Source: Candidatus Methanoflorens stordalenmirensis (GTDB lineage: Archaea > Halobacteriota > Bog-38 > Methanoflorentales > Methanoflorentaceae). Taken from it: 64,000 nucleotides of DNA. The notes below the pieces were generated by a model. It did not search any database. It was not told the DNA's origin and saw nothing but the letters and a program-made list of their open reading frames with translations. Every line of letters begins with the position of its first letter. Position 1 is the stretch's first letter. The DNA lies in the NCBI GenBank assembly GCA_003139855.1, contig PLGY01000036.1, positions 4,751 through 68,750 of the forward strand, in the 5' to 3' direction. Of the stretch, positions 8,503 to 16,302 are shown one piece after another. The position numbers and the translations under genes are program-made.

Positions 8503-9465
8503 TTACCGATCGTTTTTTAGCGCGTGTAAGTAATAGCACCCAATCTGCCTTCGCACGCTTGTAGGCATCAGCAGTACCATCGGGAGATGTTTTACGACAT
8601 CAAACGCAAGGACTTTGTTGATAGCTCTCGCAACAGCGGGGTGATTAAAGTAGTGGCGGGCCTTGGATTCCTGCACCTCCAAGGACGGAAGAACATACGT
8701 CGTTAGATCCTGAGCCATAACGATTGAGAAGTCCTTTCGCATCTCGGCCTCGACTTTGTCCACGCGCTCGAACGTTTCAAGAGCACAACCTCTAAAAATA
8801 AGTTGCCACATCAGTTTCTCTGAAGGACTCAACTGGCTGGCGCGATTTCTCGTGTAGGCGTCGAAAACAATGAAAACGCCGCCCTCTTTAAGCTTTCTTT
8901 TCACCTCGCGCAGGACGTGCAGCTTATTGGTAGAATAGCACAAAGCCTCAATAACGAAGATAATATCGAGTGAATTGTCCTCAAATCGGCTTAGGTCGTG
9001 ATAATCGCTATAGCAGAAGTGTAGGTTTGGTATCTTCGTGTAACGTGCCAAAGGCTTGTTTGCTATGTCAAGGGCTTCAAATGTGACGTCGGGGTTGCGG
9101 CTCGCAAGGAACGCGCTGTTGGGGCCCAGTCCGTACGCCAGTTCTAAAACGTTTCGAGCGTCATTATCGATGATATATCGCTCAATCATTCGTGCTTGTT
9201 GCCTAAAATCCTCCCTCTTGCTTTTCCCGTCGTAGCTAATCCCGCAATGAATGAATCCGTCCCAGTTGAAACCGAGCCGGTACGAGAGTTTGTTTAGCAG
9301 AAAATAGTTGACTACTTGCTGCTTGTCGCGTGGCGCTTCAATAATGCGAGATGTGTCGAATATCTTGCGAATCTGCCCGAGATATAGCTCAAGATTGTCA
9401 TTTTGTTCGGTGGCGTGCTTACCTCGTGTGGAATCGGTAACGTATTCAGTGGAGTCTCGTGCCAT
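8503..9465 (-). CDS. SAM-dependent methyltransferase (class I, UbiE/tocopherol-methyltransferase-like)
   Basis: A 320-aa class I methyltransferase. The SAM loop is VLELAYGLGPNSAFLA, followed by the acidic strand end VTFEALDI and the motif III/IV region LDIIFVIEALCYSTN plus LKEGGVFIVFDAY. The overall arrangement resembles lipid-quinone and sterol C-methyltransferases. The AYG in place of the usual GCG in the glycine loop is a mild departure. It begins one base after the UbiA-like gene on the same strand, so it probably methylates the product of that prenyltransferase. The substrate is not determined. Confidence 0.8.
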   Translation of the reverse strand: MARDSTEYVTDSTRGKHATEQNDNLELYLGQIRKIFDTSRIIEAPRDKQQVVNYFLLNKLSYRLGFNWDGFIHCGISYDGKSKREDFRQQARMIERYIIDNDARNVLELAYGLGPNSAFLASRNPDVTFEALDIANKPLARYTKIPNLHFCYSDYHDLSRFEDNSLDIIFVIEALCYSTNKLHVLREVKRKLKEGGVFIVFDAYTRNRASQLSPSEKLMWQLIFRGCALETFERVDKVEAEMRKDFSIVMAQDLTTYVLPSLEVQESKARHYFNHPAVARAINKVLAFDVVKHLPMVLLMPTSVRRQIGCYYLHALKNDR

Positions 9466-9466
9466 C

Positions 9467-10393
9467 TCAGTGCAACCCCCACGCAGCTACCAAGAGCGCG
9501 TAAACGACGCTGACGGCCGCTACAAGATAAGGAAAAGACGAGTTGAACGTCCTCAACCGCTTTCGCACATTTGCAGGATCTGGTGCTCGGAACAGGGATA
9601 AGGCTGTAAAGAGCCCAATGCCCCCCCACAGTGCAATGGCAAAGAGGTAAGCGATACCGGCGGCCCCCAAAAGATAAGGAAAAGGCGATGTCGCGACCGA
9701 GAGGAGTAGAAAAAGCGCACCAGCAATCGCCGCCACGCGCACGCCGCGTTTAATGGCCAAGGTCGGATATCTAGCTTTTAAATCGCCGTCCACGGTCAGC
9801 ACATCCTTCAGCACGTTTAGGCCGATGGCGCCTGCAGCAATCATCGCGACAAACGAGAGAGAGGTAATGTTAATAGTCTTAAAAACGACTGCGCCAGCGA
9901 AAAGAGCTATAGTCGCTCCCAAGTATCCCATGACCAGGTTGCTAAGAAAGCCCGAAAGTCGCTTTACTACGCTTGGATACAACACGAAGAGGACAACGTT
10001 AACCGCGACAATTCCAAAAGCGACTGCGTTGATCACGGACGAAACGACTAGCCCCGCAAGAAAGGTCAGCGCGGAAAACTGCATAGCTCTAGACAGCGGG
10101 ATCTCGTTTGACGGAATCGCTCTTTCTGGATGGGTAAGCCGATCTGACTCACAATCAAAGTAATCATTAATAGCGGCACTTCCGGCAATTACTAGCGATA
10201 CGGATAGAACTGCCAAACCGATTGAACCCAAGTTGTAAAATCCTTTTTGGAACGTCAGGATCAAGAGCACGCAGAGAAGGCCGACCATGAGAATGTAAGG
10301 GACCCTGATTAGATTGATATATGCCCTCAATGTGGCATCGAATTGCATTTTTCTCAGATGCATCTTTAATTTGGCGTATAAGTACATTTTCAT
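9467..10393 (-). CDS. UbiA-family membrane prenyltransferase
   Basis: A 308-aa protein with about eight or nine hydrophobic segments. The first Asp-rich motif is NDYFDCESDRLTHPERAIPS and the second is KDVLTVDGDLKARYPTLAI; these bind the Mg-diphosphate of an isoprenoid donor. Archaeal members include digeranylgeranylglyceryl-phosphate synthase and enzymes for quinones, methanophenazine-like carriers or heme side chains. The directly following methyltransferase favours an aromatic or quinone-like acceptor, but the lipid enzyme remains possible. The start could also lie at the ATG of MQFDATLRAYINLIRVPY, about 16 residues in. Confidence 0.82.
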   Translation of the reverse strand: MKMYLYAKLKMHLRKMQFDATLRAYINLIRVPYILMVGLLCVLLILTFQKGFYNLGSIGLAVLSVSLVIAGSAAINDYFDCESDRLTHPERAIPSNEIPLSRAMQFSALTFLAGLVVSSVINAVAFGIVAVNVVLFVLYPSVVKRLSGFLSNLVMGYLGATIALFAGAVVFKTINITSLSFVAMIAAGAIGLNVLKDVLTVDGDLKARYPTLAIKRGVRVAAIAGALFLLLSVATSPFPYLLGAAGIAYLFAIALWGGIGLFTALSLFRAPDPANVRKRLRTFNSSFPYLVAAVSVVYALLVAAWGLH

Positions 10394-10581
10394 TCAGAAC
10401 TCGCTGCTCAGGCTGCGAATTGCTTCTACGGCCTTTCAGAGTCACATAAACGAAACCAAGTTTGAAACTCGTGGCCGTTGCCACTAGCCTAGTCAGAAAA
10501 ACCCGTGTATCAGCTCGATTATTCGAATCGCTCGATCTTGCAATGTGTTCTTATATCACAGTTTCGCGCTCTATCGTCGTC

Positions 10582-10625
10582 TCACGCGGTTGAGTCTTTC
10601 TCGCCAGTCTGGTTTAGATGTGACC
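10582..10625 (+). promoter_or_regulatory. Conserved leader of Cys-rich gene B
   Basis: TCACGCGGTTGAG, then a CTTTCTCGCCAGTCTGGTTT stretch, closely matches the leader of paralogue C (TTACGCGGCCTTAAG, then CTTGCGCAGTCTAGTTT). The Shine-Dalgarno of C (TTGGAGGTGA) is reduced here to TTAGATGTGA, and the TATA-like part is degraded, so this copy may be weakly expressed. Confidence 0.45.
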
Positions 10626-10763
10626 GTGACGGCAAAGAAAACAAATGCCTGTTACTACAGCCTTCACATTGACTGCTTGAACGCAACCAGTCGCGATTGC
10701 AGAATGTGCGCCCACTTGACGCGCGGTGAACCACGTAGCTCAAGGGACGACTTACAGTGTTAG
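10626..10763 (+). CDS. Small four-cysteine protein, paralogue B (short, possibly decaying)
   Basis: A 45-aa frame from the GTG at 10626 (another GTG at 10620). It has CYYSLHIDC, then LNATSRDC, then RMCAHLTRG, i.e. C-x7-C-x7-C-x2-C, the same pattern as the paralogues at 4.1 and 11.1 kb. The start codon region aligns with ATG 11058 of paralogue C, where one base difference turns ATGGCA into ACGGCA. With a weakened ribosome-binding site and loss of the C-terminal region, it may be a pseudogene. Upstream DNA is also homologous to paralogue C, so the duplication included the promoter. Confidence 0.5.
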   Translation: MTAKKTNACYYSLHIDCLNATSRDCRMCAHLTRGEPRSSRDDLQC

Positions 10764-11005
10764 GGCACACAACGAAAGAGCACGCTACGCATTAAGGCGC
10801 GACGGGCCGTCGTCTTTCGCACTAGGGGGGTTGTCCTCGCGTTCTCGTCCAGAAAGCGCCGCATTCGAAATCAAAGATCTGGATGCCACCCCGGAGTACA
10901 CCGCGTTATCGAAATCAGCGCGCACAAAGCCGGTTCAGCTTCGACCTGCAGGCTACCCAAGAGTGGCACAAACTTGTTGTCACACTTTCACACACAAAGC
11001 CTGCC
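10764..11005. other. Spacer between Cys-rich paralogues B and C
   Basis: No convincing gene. A 97-codon open frame crosses the area but shows no domain or ribosome-binding site and overlaps the conserved promoter block of gene C. It most likely arises from the duplication that produced the two paralogues. Confidence 0.4.
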
Positions 11006-11057
11006 TTACGCGGCCTTAAGAAACTTTCTTGCGCAGTCTAGTTTGGAGGTGACCGTG
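11006..11057 (+). promoter_or_regulatory. Conserved leader of Cys-rich gene C
   Basis: TTACGCGGCCTTAAG, a short T-rich run, GCGCAGTCTAGTTT and a good TTGGAGGTGA Shine-Dalgarno precede the ATG at 11058. It aligns with the leaders of paralogues A and B. The ACACACAAA just upstream (10991-10999) is also shared with paralogue A (4047-4053 region). Confidence 0.5.
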
Positions 11058-11438
11058 ATGGCAAATAGGGAACTAACGAAACTCAAAAGCGACATCGCCG
11101 TTATCGAACAGACGCTTCGCACCATAATTGAGACCGATCCCACGGTGACAGAGATCTTTGTGGAGAGCCCCAGCAATAGAGTGCCACCCCAACAGCCAAA
11201 CCAAGAACACGATGTGTGCTACTATGGACTCCGCGTCGGCTGTCCTAACGCAACGCTTCCCGATTGCCGAACGTGCGCAGATCGCTTGACCCGCGCCGTT
11301 GACCGGCTCGCGGGTTCGATGGCAGCCAACGACGGTGAAGCAGACCACAGCGGAAGCACGGCTTTGGGCGATGATGCCTCTGAGCATTCTTCATATCTGA
11401 GCGACACGCTGATCAGTTATTCGAAAGAGCGCAGCTGA
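11058..11438 (+). CDS. Small four-cysteine protein, paralogue C (longest)
   Basis: A 126-aa protein. An N-terminal helix (LTKLKSDIAVIEQTLRTIIE) precedes the shared module CYYGLRVGC, then PNATLPDC, then RTCADRLTRAVDRL, with C-x7-C-x7-C-x2-C spacing. The tail is rich in Ser, Asp and Glu. The ATG has a strong Shine-Dalgarno. It is the best-preserved of the three paralogues and lies on the same strand as the patatin gene about 500 bases downstream. I infer a metal-binding regulatory or structural protein. No named family is recognised. Confidence 0.7.
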   Translation: MANRELTKLKSDIAVIEQTLRTIIETDPTVTEIFVESPSNRVPPQQPNQEHDVCYYGLRVGCPNATLPDCRTCADRLTRAVDRLAGSMAANDGEADHSGSTALGDDASEHSSYLSDTLISYSKERS

Positions 11439-11951
11439 ACTTCCACGTGCGGTGGCCGCATGTAACTTACCCAGGCCACGTGCTAAATTGCAGGTTAGAC
11501 CGCAGACTTTGACGGAGTCTTGGCGCCTATACCTGGCCGAAACAAGAGCGGTTCAGCTAACGGGCGAGGTAACATTATCGCGACTCGAGGATCCGAATAC
11601 GTTTGATTTTGCAACACGCGTGTGCTAGTCATATTAACATCGATCACCTCGTCTCGAGGAACAACGCTCAGCGTCGACAACTTTTTTGATTGGAACAACA
11701 TCCCTACTGTCAACCCGCGAAAATGTAAGCTCGCACATATTGATGCTACGATCGTCGATTTATCAAGCGTGGAGCCACGCAGCTTCGATCACCGCGGCCT
11801 GCCCAAGAATCACGCGTCGCGACGAGTGACGCGGCTGCCGTGACGTAACGCTTGTAACGTCGCCGTGGTACCTTTGACACGAAAAACACGCGAGCAGGAA
11901 AGCAAAACGCAGGTCAAGCGCCGCGATGAATTGCAGAAGGGAGGTAAACGT
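11439..11951. other. Non-coding spacer before the phospholipase gene
   Basis: About 510 bases with only short, unconvincing frames in both directions, no tRNA-like fold and no obvious repeat. It ends with the Shine-Dalgarno GGGAGG (11939-11944) of the patatin gene. A frame continuous with that gene runs back to 11865, but its codons there look non-coding (Lys/Arg/Gln-rich). Confidence 0.4.
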
Positions 11952-13520
11952 ATGTCAACTGGTATTGTGCTCGGCGGCGGGGGAACCCTCGGCGATTTCC
12001 AAGTCGGAGCACTCAAGTATCTGTATGAAAAGGGAATTTTGCCAGATATTAAGTGCGTTTGTGGCACGTCAATCGGTGCCATCAACGCGGCGATCGTTGC
12101 TACTGGTGAGGACTGCGACGAGAAGCTGGAAAGCTACTGGTATAATGAAGTCAAAACTCGAGTAGATCTGATTCCGCAGCACGAATGGTCCGAAGACCTA
12201 GCCCCCTTACTAAACACCGTCGTCGACGGTGCAGTAGGTTCGTGGGTTTGCACGATGGGGGGCCTCTTGCACGACTCAAACCTCCAGCTATTGGGGGACG
12301 TTTCGAGCGCCGTCAAAGATTTTGAAGAGATGACCAAGATCGTTAAAGCTAACCGCTCGCTCTACACGGCCAAACGCCTTGAAAAGAAGATGAGGGAGGA
12401 GGTTGAAGATCTAGACAAAGCCCTTACGTCAGAAATAGCATTCCGTCTTTACGCTACAGATCTCAAGACAGGAGCGTACACCTGCTTCTATAATAGGTCG
12501 TGCGACACCGATCGCGACAAAGACAACAAGGGCGATAAAGTAAACATACTGTGTGAATCACGAGAGAAGCTTATTAAGGCCGCCCTAGCATCAGCAGCAG
12601 TCCCGGCGATATTTCCCCCCGTCGAGGTGGACGGCAGCTGGTATATTGATGGCTCTGCTCGGGAAGTCGTCCCCATCCGAGGAGCGATAGACTGTGGCGC
12701 CGACACGATCTTTGCCATTCTTTGTTTCCCGCGCCTCACTCGAGACCGCGAAGATTCGGTTGTAGATTACCCCACGCAGGATTGGACCACGAGTAGTCTG
12801 TTTGACATACGGACGGAAGACTTTAGCACGAACTGCATGGACTGGAGCACCAACGGTGATCGTGACCTCCTCGACATAGCAAATCGGGCGGCCGCGATTG
12901 TTCTTGACGAAATCACCAACCGCGATCTGGCAGAGGCGCAGCAAAGCGAGCGACCTGTAGAACTTACCGTCATTGATCCCTTCATTCCCGTTCACGGGCT
13001 TGCCGAGCTGAATATCGGCCTCATTAAGATCAATATGGACCAAGGCTTTATGCGGGCTTTCGACGAGGTCGGCGCTCCCAAGACGCGACGCACGCGATGC
13101 AGACAACTGACAAAAGAGATCACATCACAACGCGTAGCGATCTGGAGAAACGAACATGCGCTCATCAAGCAATGGGCAGAATCAACAGAGCAATTGCCGC
13201 TGGAAGGCACCCGACTGGTGCATATGTTTCATCTAACGCCTATCCTTCGGCTTTTGGATGACAGAGACGTGGTTGACACAAATATTCTACGCACAATCCG
13301 CCAGCAAAAAAGAGATCTAAAGCCCTTTATTAAGGAGCGTTTGAAAATCGCTGACAGTCGCGACTCATTTCCTGATGATTATAAAGACCTGTATCTGCAG
13401 TGGGAACGTCACGACCTGAGCCATGAAATGAAGAACATACCGCTTCCGTCGACTCCGTGGGATCGCCTCGACCTTGGCCACTTGGGTGCCGCAGTCATCC
13501 CAGAAGAAAAGCCGCCGTAG
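11952..13520 (+). CDS. Patatin-like phospholipase with long C-terminal extension
   Basis: A 522-aa protein. The N-terminal patatin domain has the oxyanion-hole glycine run VLGGGGTLGDFQVGAL, the nucleophile elbow CGTSIGAINAA (catalytic Ser in G-x-S-x-G) and the catalytic Asp in YIDGSAREVVPI. Such enzymes hydrolyse acyl esters of lipids, which is notable because archaeal membrane lipids are ether-linked. Between the Ser and Asp blocks, and after residue 260, there are long charged, mostly helical stretches. ATG 11952 follows GGGAGG at good spacing. The gene stands alone beside the Cys-rich paralogues. Its role may be in lipid signalling, scavenging or defence. Confidence 0.88.
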   Translation: MSTGIVLGGGGTLGDFQVGALKYLYEKGILPDIKCVCGTSIGAINAAIVATGEDCDEKLESYWYNEVKTRVDLIPQHEWSEDLAPLLNTVVDGAVGSWVCTMGGLLHDSNLQLLGDVSSAVKDFEEMTKIVKANRSLYTAKRLEKKMREEVEDLDKALTSEIAFRLYATDLKTGAYTCFYNRSCDTDRDKDNKGDKVNILCESREKLIKAALASAAVPAIFPPVEVDGSWYIDGSAREVVPIRGAIDCGADTIFAILCFPRLTRDREDSVVDYPTQDWTTSSLFDIRTEDFSTNCMDWSTNGDRDLLDIANRAAAIVLDEITNRDLAEAQQSERPVELTVIDPFIPVHGLAELNIGLIKINMDQGFMRAFDEVGAPKTRRTRCRQLTKEITSQRVAIWRNEHALIKQWAESTEQLPLEGTRLVHMFHLTPILRLLDDRDVVDTNILRTIRQQKRDLKPFIKERLKIADSRDSFPDDYKDLYLQWERHDLSHEMKNIPLPSTPWDRLDLGHLGAAVIPEEKPP

Positions 13521-13889
13521 CCGCTCGCAAATGACTCTGACGTGCTGGGATTCTGAAGTCGCATGAAGAGGTCGTTGAAACAACTAAGGCAGCAGCCCAA
13601 CGATCGATCTCGATTTGATCGCGTGAGCTTTTCCGCAAGGCTTGCCGACGACATTTCAAGCGGTTTTTCACGCGTCCGATTAACCTCGCCTCCCAAGCTC
13701 AGGATGATCTTTGCACAGCGCCTTTTTCAGAAAAAACTGTTAAGAATCCTATCACATCAAAAGTCTCTTATATAGACCCTTTCGATCTTTTGTGCTGGGG
13801 CCCTCACAAAACAGCTATCGCCTTTGCCGCAAAAAAGAGATGTAGTCGCAGCAAGACCCCTATCGGTCGGGATGCGCGAGCGGAACAGC
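13521..13889. other. Spacer with likely mfnE promoter
   Basis: No credible gene. A TTATATAG at 13768-13775, with surrounding T-rich DNA, is a candidate TATA box for mfnE, giving a leader of roughly 90 bases to the ATG at 13890. Confidence 0.4.
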
Positions 13890-14492
13890 ATGACGCACAC
13901 CGTGCTCAAAGTCGGAGGGAGCTTAATTGAGGTCGCCTCGAACTTGATTGCCTGCCTGAGTGCTGCTCACGTGGACGCGCTCGTGGTGCCAGGCGGTGGA
14001 CCATTTGCACAGACTGTCCGGCGCTATGGAGACCGCGTCGATGATGCGACTGCTCATTGGATGGCCATTTTAGCAATGAATCAATATGGCTTCTACCTGG
14101 GCACGTCCGGAGCGACATTGGTTGAAGATCTGGGTGCGCTTGTGCCGGGGATTTGCATTCTGTTGCCGTTCAAAATTATGTATGAGCGTGATCCGTTGCC
14201 ACACTCGTGGGAGGCTACTAGCGACTCCATCGCGTGTTGGGTTGCCTACGAACTTCACGCCGATCTCGTCATAGCAACCGATGTCGACGGAATTTTCTCA
14301 GCGAAAGGGATGACTTCGCGCATCGCTGCCAACGAGCTTACATCGCAAACGTGCGTCGATGCGTTCCTCCCTCAGCTTTTAGAAAAGTACAGCTTGAATT
14401 GCACCATTGTAAACGGTCGCCACTTTGAACGCGTCATCGCGGCTATCCAGCGACGCAGTACGATCGGCACGACGATCATTGGACGAAAATAG
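13890..14492 (+). CDS. mfnE: MfnE, aminomethylfuran phosphate kinase (amino-acid-kinase family)
   Basis: MfnE phosphorylates [5-(aminomethyl)furan-3-yl]methyl phosphate to the diphosphate that MfnF then couples to gamma-glutamyltyramine. The 200-aa protein shows the amino-acid-kinase pattern: TVLKVGGSLIE, VVPGGGPFAQTVRRYGD, HWMAILAMNQYGFYL and LVIATDVDGIFS. Starts further upstream (13824, 13872) are possible but add unrelated residues. mfnD and mfnF lie at 2.0-3.9 kb, so the pathway genes are separated here by the accessory island. Confidence 0.88.
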   Translation: MTHTVLKVGGSLIEVASNLIACLSAAHVDALVVPGGGPFAQTVRRYGDRVDDATAHWMAILAMNQYGFYLGTSGATLVEDLGALVPGICILLPFKIMYERDPLPHSWEATSDSIACWVAYELHADLVIATDVDGIFSAKGMTSRIAANELTSQTCVDAFLPQLLEKYSLNCTIVNGRHFERVIAAIQRRSTIGTTIIGRK

Positions 14493-14577
14493 TTTATAAA
14501 GGCGTCGCAGTACTGTAAAAGTAGCCAACACGAGCAAGGTTCACTCATCATTGAACCGCGCAAAGAGAAGTGAAAGA

Positions 14578-14733
14578 ATGGAGAAGACGTACATATGGTG
14601 CGGGACTCGAATAACAAGGGTTAACGCCACAGCGTACCCGTGCCCCTCGTGCGGCGAGATAATCGCGCGATGCAAGAGGTGCAAGAAGTTGAGCAATCCG
14701 TACCGGTGTTCATGTGGTTTTGGAGGCCCTTAG
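14578..14733 (+). CDS. Small Zn-ribbon RNA-binding-type protein (HVO_2753-like)
   Basis: A 51-aa protein with four Cys pairs or knuckles: WCGTR, CPSCGEI, CKRCKK and CSCGFGGP. This conserved archaeal zinc-finger family is usually encoded directly before elongation factor 1-beta, as here. The stop codon abuts the next ATG (TAGATG), so translation is surely coupled. The start at ATG 14578 has GTGAAAGA upstream; a further ATG nine codons earlier is unlikely. Confidence 0.85.
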   Translation: MEKTYIWCGTRITRVNATAYPCPSCGEIIARCKRCKKLSNPYRCSCGFGGP

Positions 14734-15003
14734 ATGGGAGAAGTAGCCGCACAGATAAAGATAATGCCCAACGGCCCCGACGCTGACCTTAAGGACCTAA
14801 GGACTCGAATTGAATCCCAGGTCGCCCATTACGGACGCATCCACAGCTGCGAAGTGCAGCCGATAGCGTTTGGGCTTAAAGCGCTGCTGATCACCGTCAT
14901 CGTTGAGGACAAAGAGGGCGGAACTGAAGCGGTCGAAGCGTCCCTGTCGGCAATCGACGAGGTAGAAAGCGTTCAAGTCGTAGCGGTAACCCGAATGCTG
15001 TGA
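14734..15003 (+). CDS. ef1b: Elongation factor 1-beta (aEF1B)
   Basis: Guanine-nucleotide exchange factor for aEF1A during translation. The full archaeal length (89 aa) begins with VAAQIKIMPNGPDADL and ends in VESVQVVAVTRML, the alpha-beta sandwich typical of the family. It starts immediately at the stop of the Zn-ribbon gene with no intervening base. Confidence 0.95.
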   Translation: MGEVAAQIKIMPNGPDADLKDLRTRIESQVAHYGRIHSCEVQPIAFGLKALLITVIVEDKEGGTEAVEASLSAIDEVESVQVVAVTRML

Positions 15004-15029
15004 CGCCGTCGGTACTGCGTACGCGAGAA

Positions 15030-15113
15030 TGCACCGACCGGGATTCGAACCCGGGTTGTGGGCTTTCTTCACGCGTTGGAAGGCCCAAGTCATAGCCACT
15101 AGACCATCGGTGC
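15030..15113 (-). tRNA. tRNA-Gly (TCC) with 12-nt intron
   Basis: The acceptor stem GCACCGA/TCGGTGC closes a cloverleaf with anticodon stem TGGGC/GCCCA, loop C-T-TCC-A and T-arm CCGGGTTCGAATCCCGG. A 12-nt insert (15065-15076) follows position 37, the canonical archaeal intron site. Discriminator A at 15030; CCA is not encoded. Confidence 0.93.
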
Positions 15114-15172
15114 GCGACGCAAAACTACTTTAACAGAACGTATATTAATGCTTTGCACGGCGTGCTTAGAAA

Positions 15173-15469
15173 ATGTCCCGACGACGAAAAAAGAAAGAGA
15201 TTATCAACGACATCGTTTCGCAGCGCATAGACCGCTTGTTCGAAGCGGCCGCCACAGAGTTTCCGGCGCACGCGCAGCGAAGCGATCGCTATGTCGAGCT
15301 TGTTCGGCGACTGGCAACCAGGTACCGGGTGCCACTCGGAAAAAAGAAGATGCGTTTTTGCAGAAGCTGTGGGACGTATTTCGTCTACGGAGCGAACGCA
15401 CGCGTGCGCATAAAAGACAAACGTACCGTTATAACGTGCTTAAAGTGCGGTGACCTGAGGCGCTATTGA
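15173..15469 (+). CDS. rnp4: Ribonuclease P protein component 4 (Rpp21 family)
   Basis: Protein subunit of archaeal RNase P, which matures tRNA 5' ends. The 98-aa protein has a basic N-terminal helix (MSRRRKKKEIINDIV) and a C-terminal zinc ribbon formed by FCRSCGTYF and ITCLKCGDLRRY. It opens the conserved gene run rnp4, YhbY-like, S19e and PDCD5. The ATG is at 15173. Confidence 0.93.
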   Translation: MSRRRKKKEIINDIVSQRIDRLFEAAATEFPAHAQRSDRYVELVRRLATRYRVPLGKKKMRFCRSCGTYFVYGANARVRIKDKRTVITCLKCGDLRRY

Positions 15470-15488
15470 ACCGCAATCCAAAACACAC

Positions 15489-15809
15489 ATGATCAAAAGT
15501 GACATGCAAAAACTTAAGGCACTCTCAGCAGAGCTTATACCGACCCTCTGGATCGGCAAGAACGGCGCAAACGATTCGATCGTACTCGAACTGCGACGTC
15601 AACTCAAGCTGCAGAAGATGGTCAAAGTAAAGATGCTTAAGGCCGCCTTGTTCGAATCAAGTCGGGAAGTGATCGCGCACGAACTCGAGCACACCTCGGG
15701 TGCACGATTGGTCGATTTGAAAGGTGCCACCGCTGTGTATCTTTCGCCGTACCGCATCAAAAAAACGGCTCAAAACGACATTGCGCATCAGAGAAAAGGA
15801 TATAAGTAA
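15489..15809 (+). CDS. YhbY/CRM-domain RNA-binding protein
   Basis: A 106-aa single CRM-domain protein (LWIGKNGANDSIVLELRRQL, VKVKMLKAAL, GATAVYLSPYR). The fold binds rRNA or precursor RNA; the archaeal role is probably ribosome or RNase P related. The GxxG-like loop (GKNG) is present. An in-frame ATG at 15504 is an alternative start. Confidence 0.9.
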   Translation: MIKSDMQKLKALSAELIPTLWIGKNGANDSIVLELRRQLKLQKMVKVKMLKAALFESSREVIAHELEHTSGARLVDLKGATAVYLSPYRIKKTAQNDIAHQRKGYK

Positions 15810-15861
15810 AAAAAACGTAAAGACGCTTGATTCCAGTAGAGAAGTCCAATTAGGAGATTAA

Positions 15862-16281
15862 ATGACGACGCTGTACGATGTTCCTGCAAATAAACTGATC
15901 GAACTTACTGCAACGAAGCTGAAGAGCGACGAACGATTAGCCCCCCCAGAATGGTCGTCGTGGGTAAAGACGGGGGTGCACAGGGAGCACCCGCCGCAGA
16001 ACGATGACTGGTGGTATGTCCGCTGCGCCGCGCTGTTGCGACGCATCGCGATGGACGGCCCCGTTGGCACGCAACGACTCCGCTCAGTCTACGGGGGCAA
16101 AACCGACAACTCGTCAGCACCTGCGCGGTTTGTCAAAGGGAGCGGCTCAATAATTCGAAAAGCGATGCAACAGCTTGAGAGCGCGGGGTTCGTTAAGACG
16201 ACCCCAAAAGGTCGCGAGATCTCGTCACAAGGCAGATCGTTCCTCGACAACAATGCGTATGAGCTCGCACAAAGCGCATAG
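15862..16281 (+). CDS. rps19e: Ribosomal protein S19e
   Basis: Small-subunit protein needed for 30S maturation. It is 139 aa and carries the hallmark sequence [22 protein letters not shown], with a winged-helix fold. A Shine-Dalgarno TTAGGAGA lies eight bases before the ATG. PDCD5 and the PP-loop gene follow. Confidence 0.96.
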   Translation: MTTLYDVPANKLIELTATKLKSDERLAPPEWSSWVKTGVHREHPPQNDDWWYVRCAALLRRIAMDGPVGTQRLRSVYGGKTDNSSAPARFVKGSGSIIRKAMQQLESAGFVKTTPKGREISSQGRSFLDNNAYELAQSA

Positions 16282-16302
16282 GCCACCCGGAGTGTGAGGA
16301 TT

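Noticed and set aside
10726-11019. 97-codon open frame between Cys-rich paralogues B and C
   Set aside because: No domain, no ribosome-binding site, and it overlaps the conserved promoter block of paralogue C.
11622-11843. 73-codon open frame upstream of the patatin gene
   Set aside because: Composition looks random, with no start signal or recognisable motif.
13563-13775. 70-codon open frame downstream of the patatin gene
   Set aside because: It runs into the likely mfnE TATA box and has no family features.
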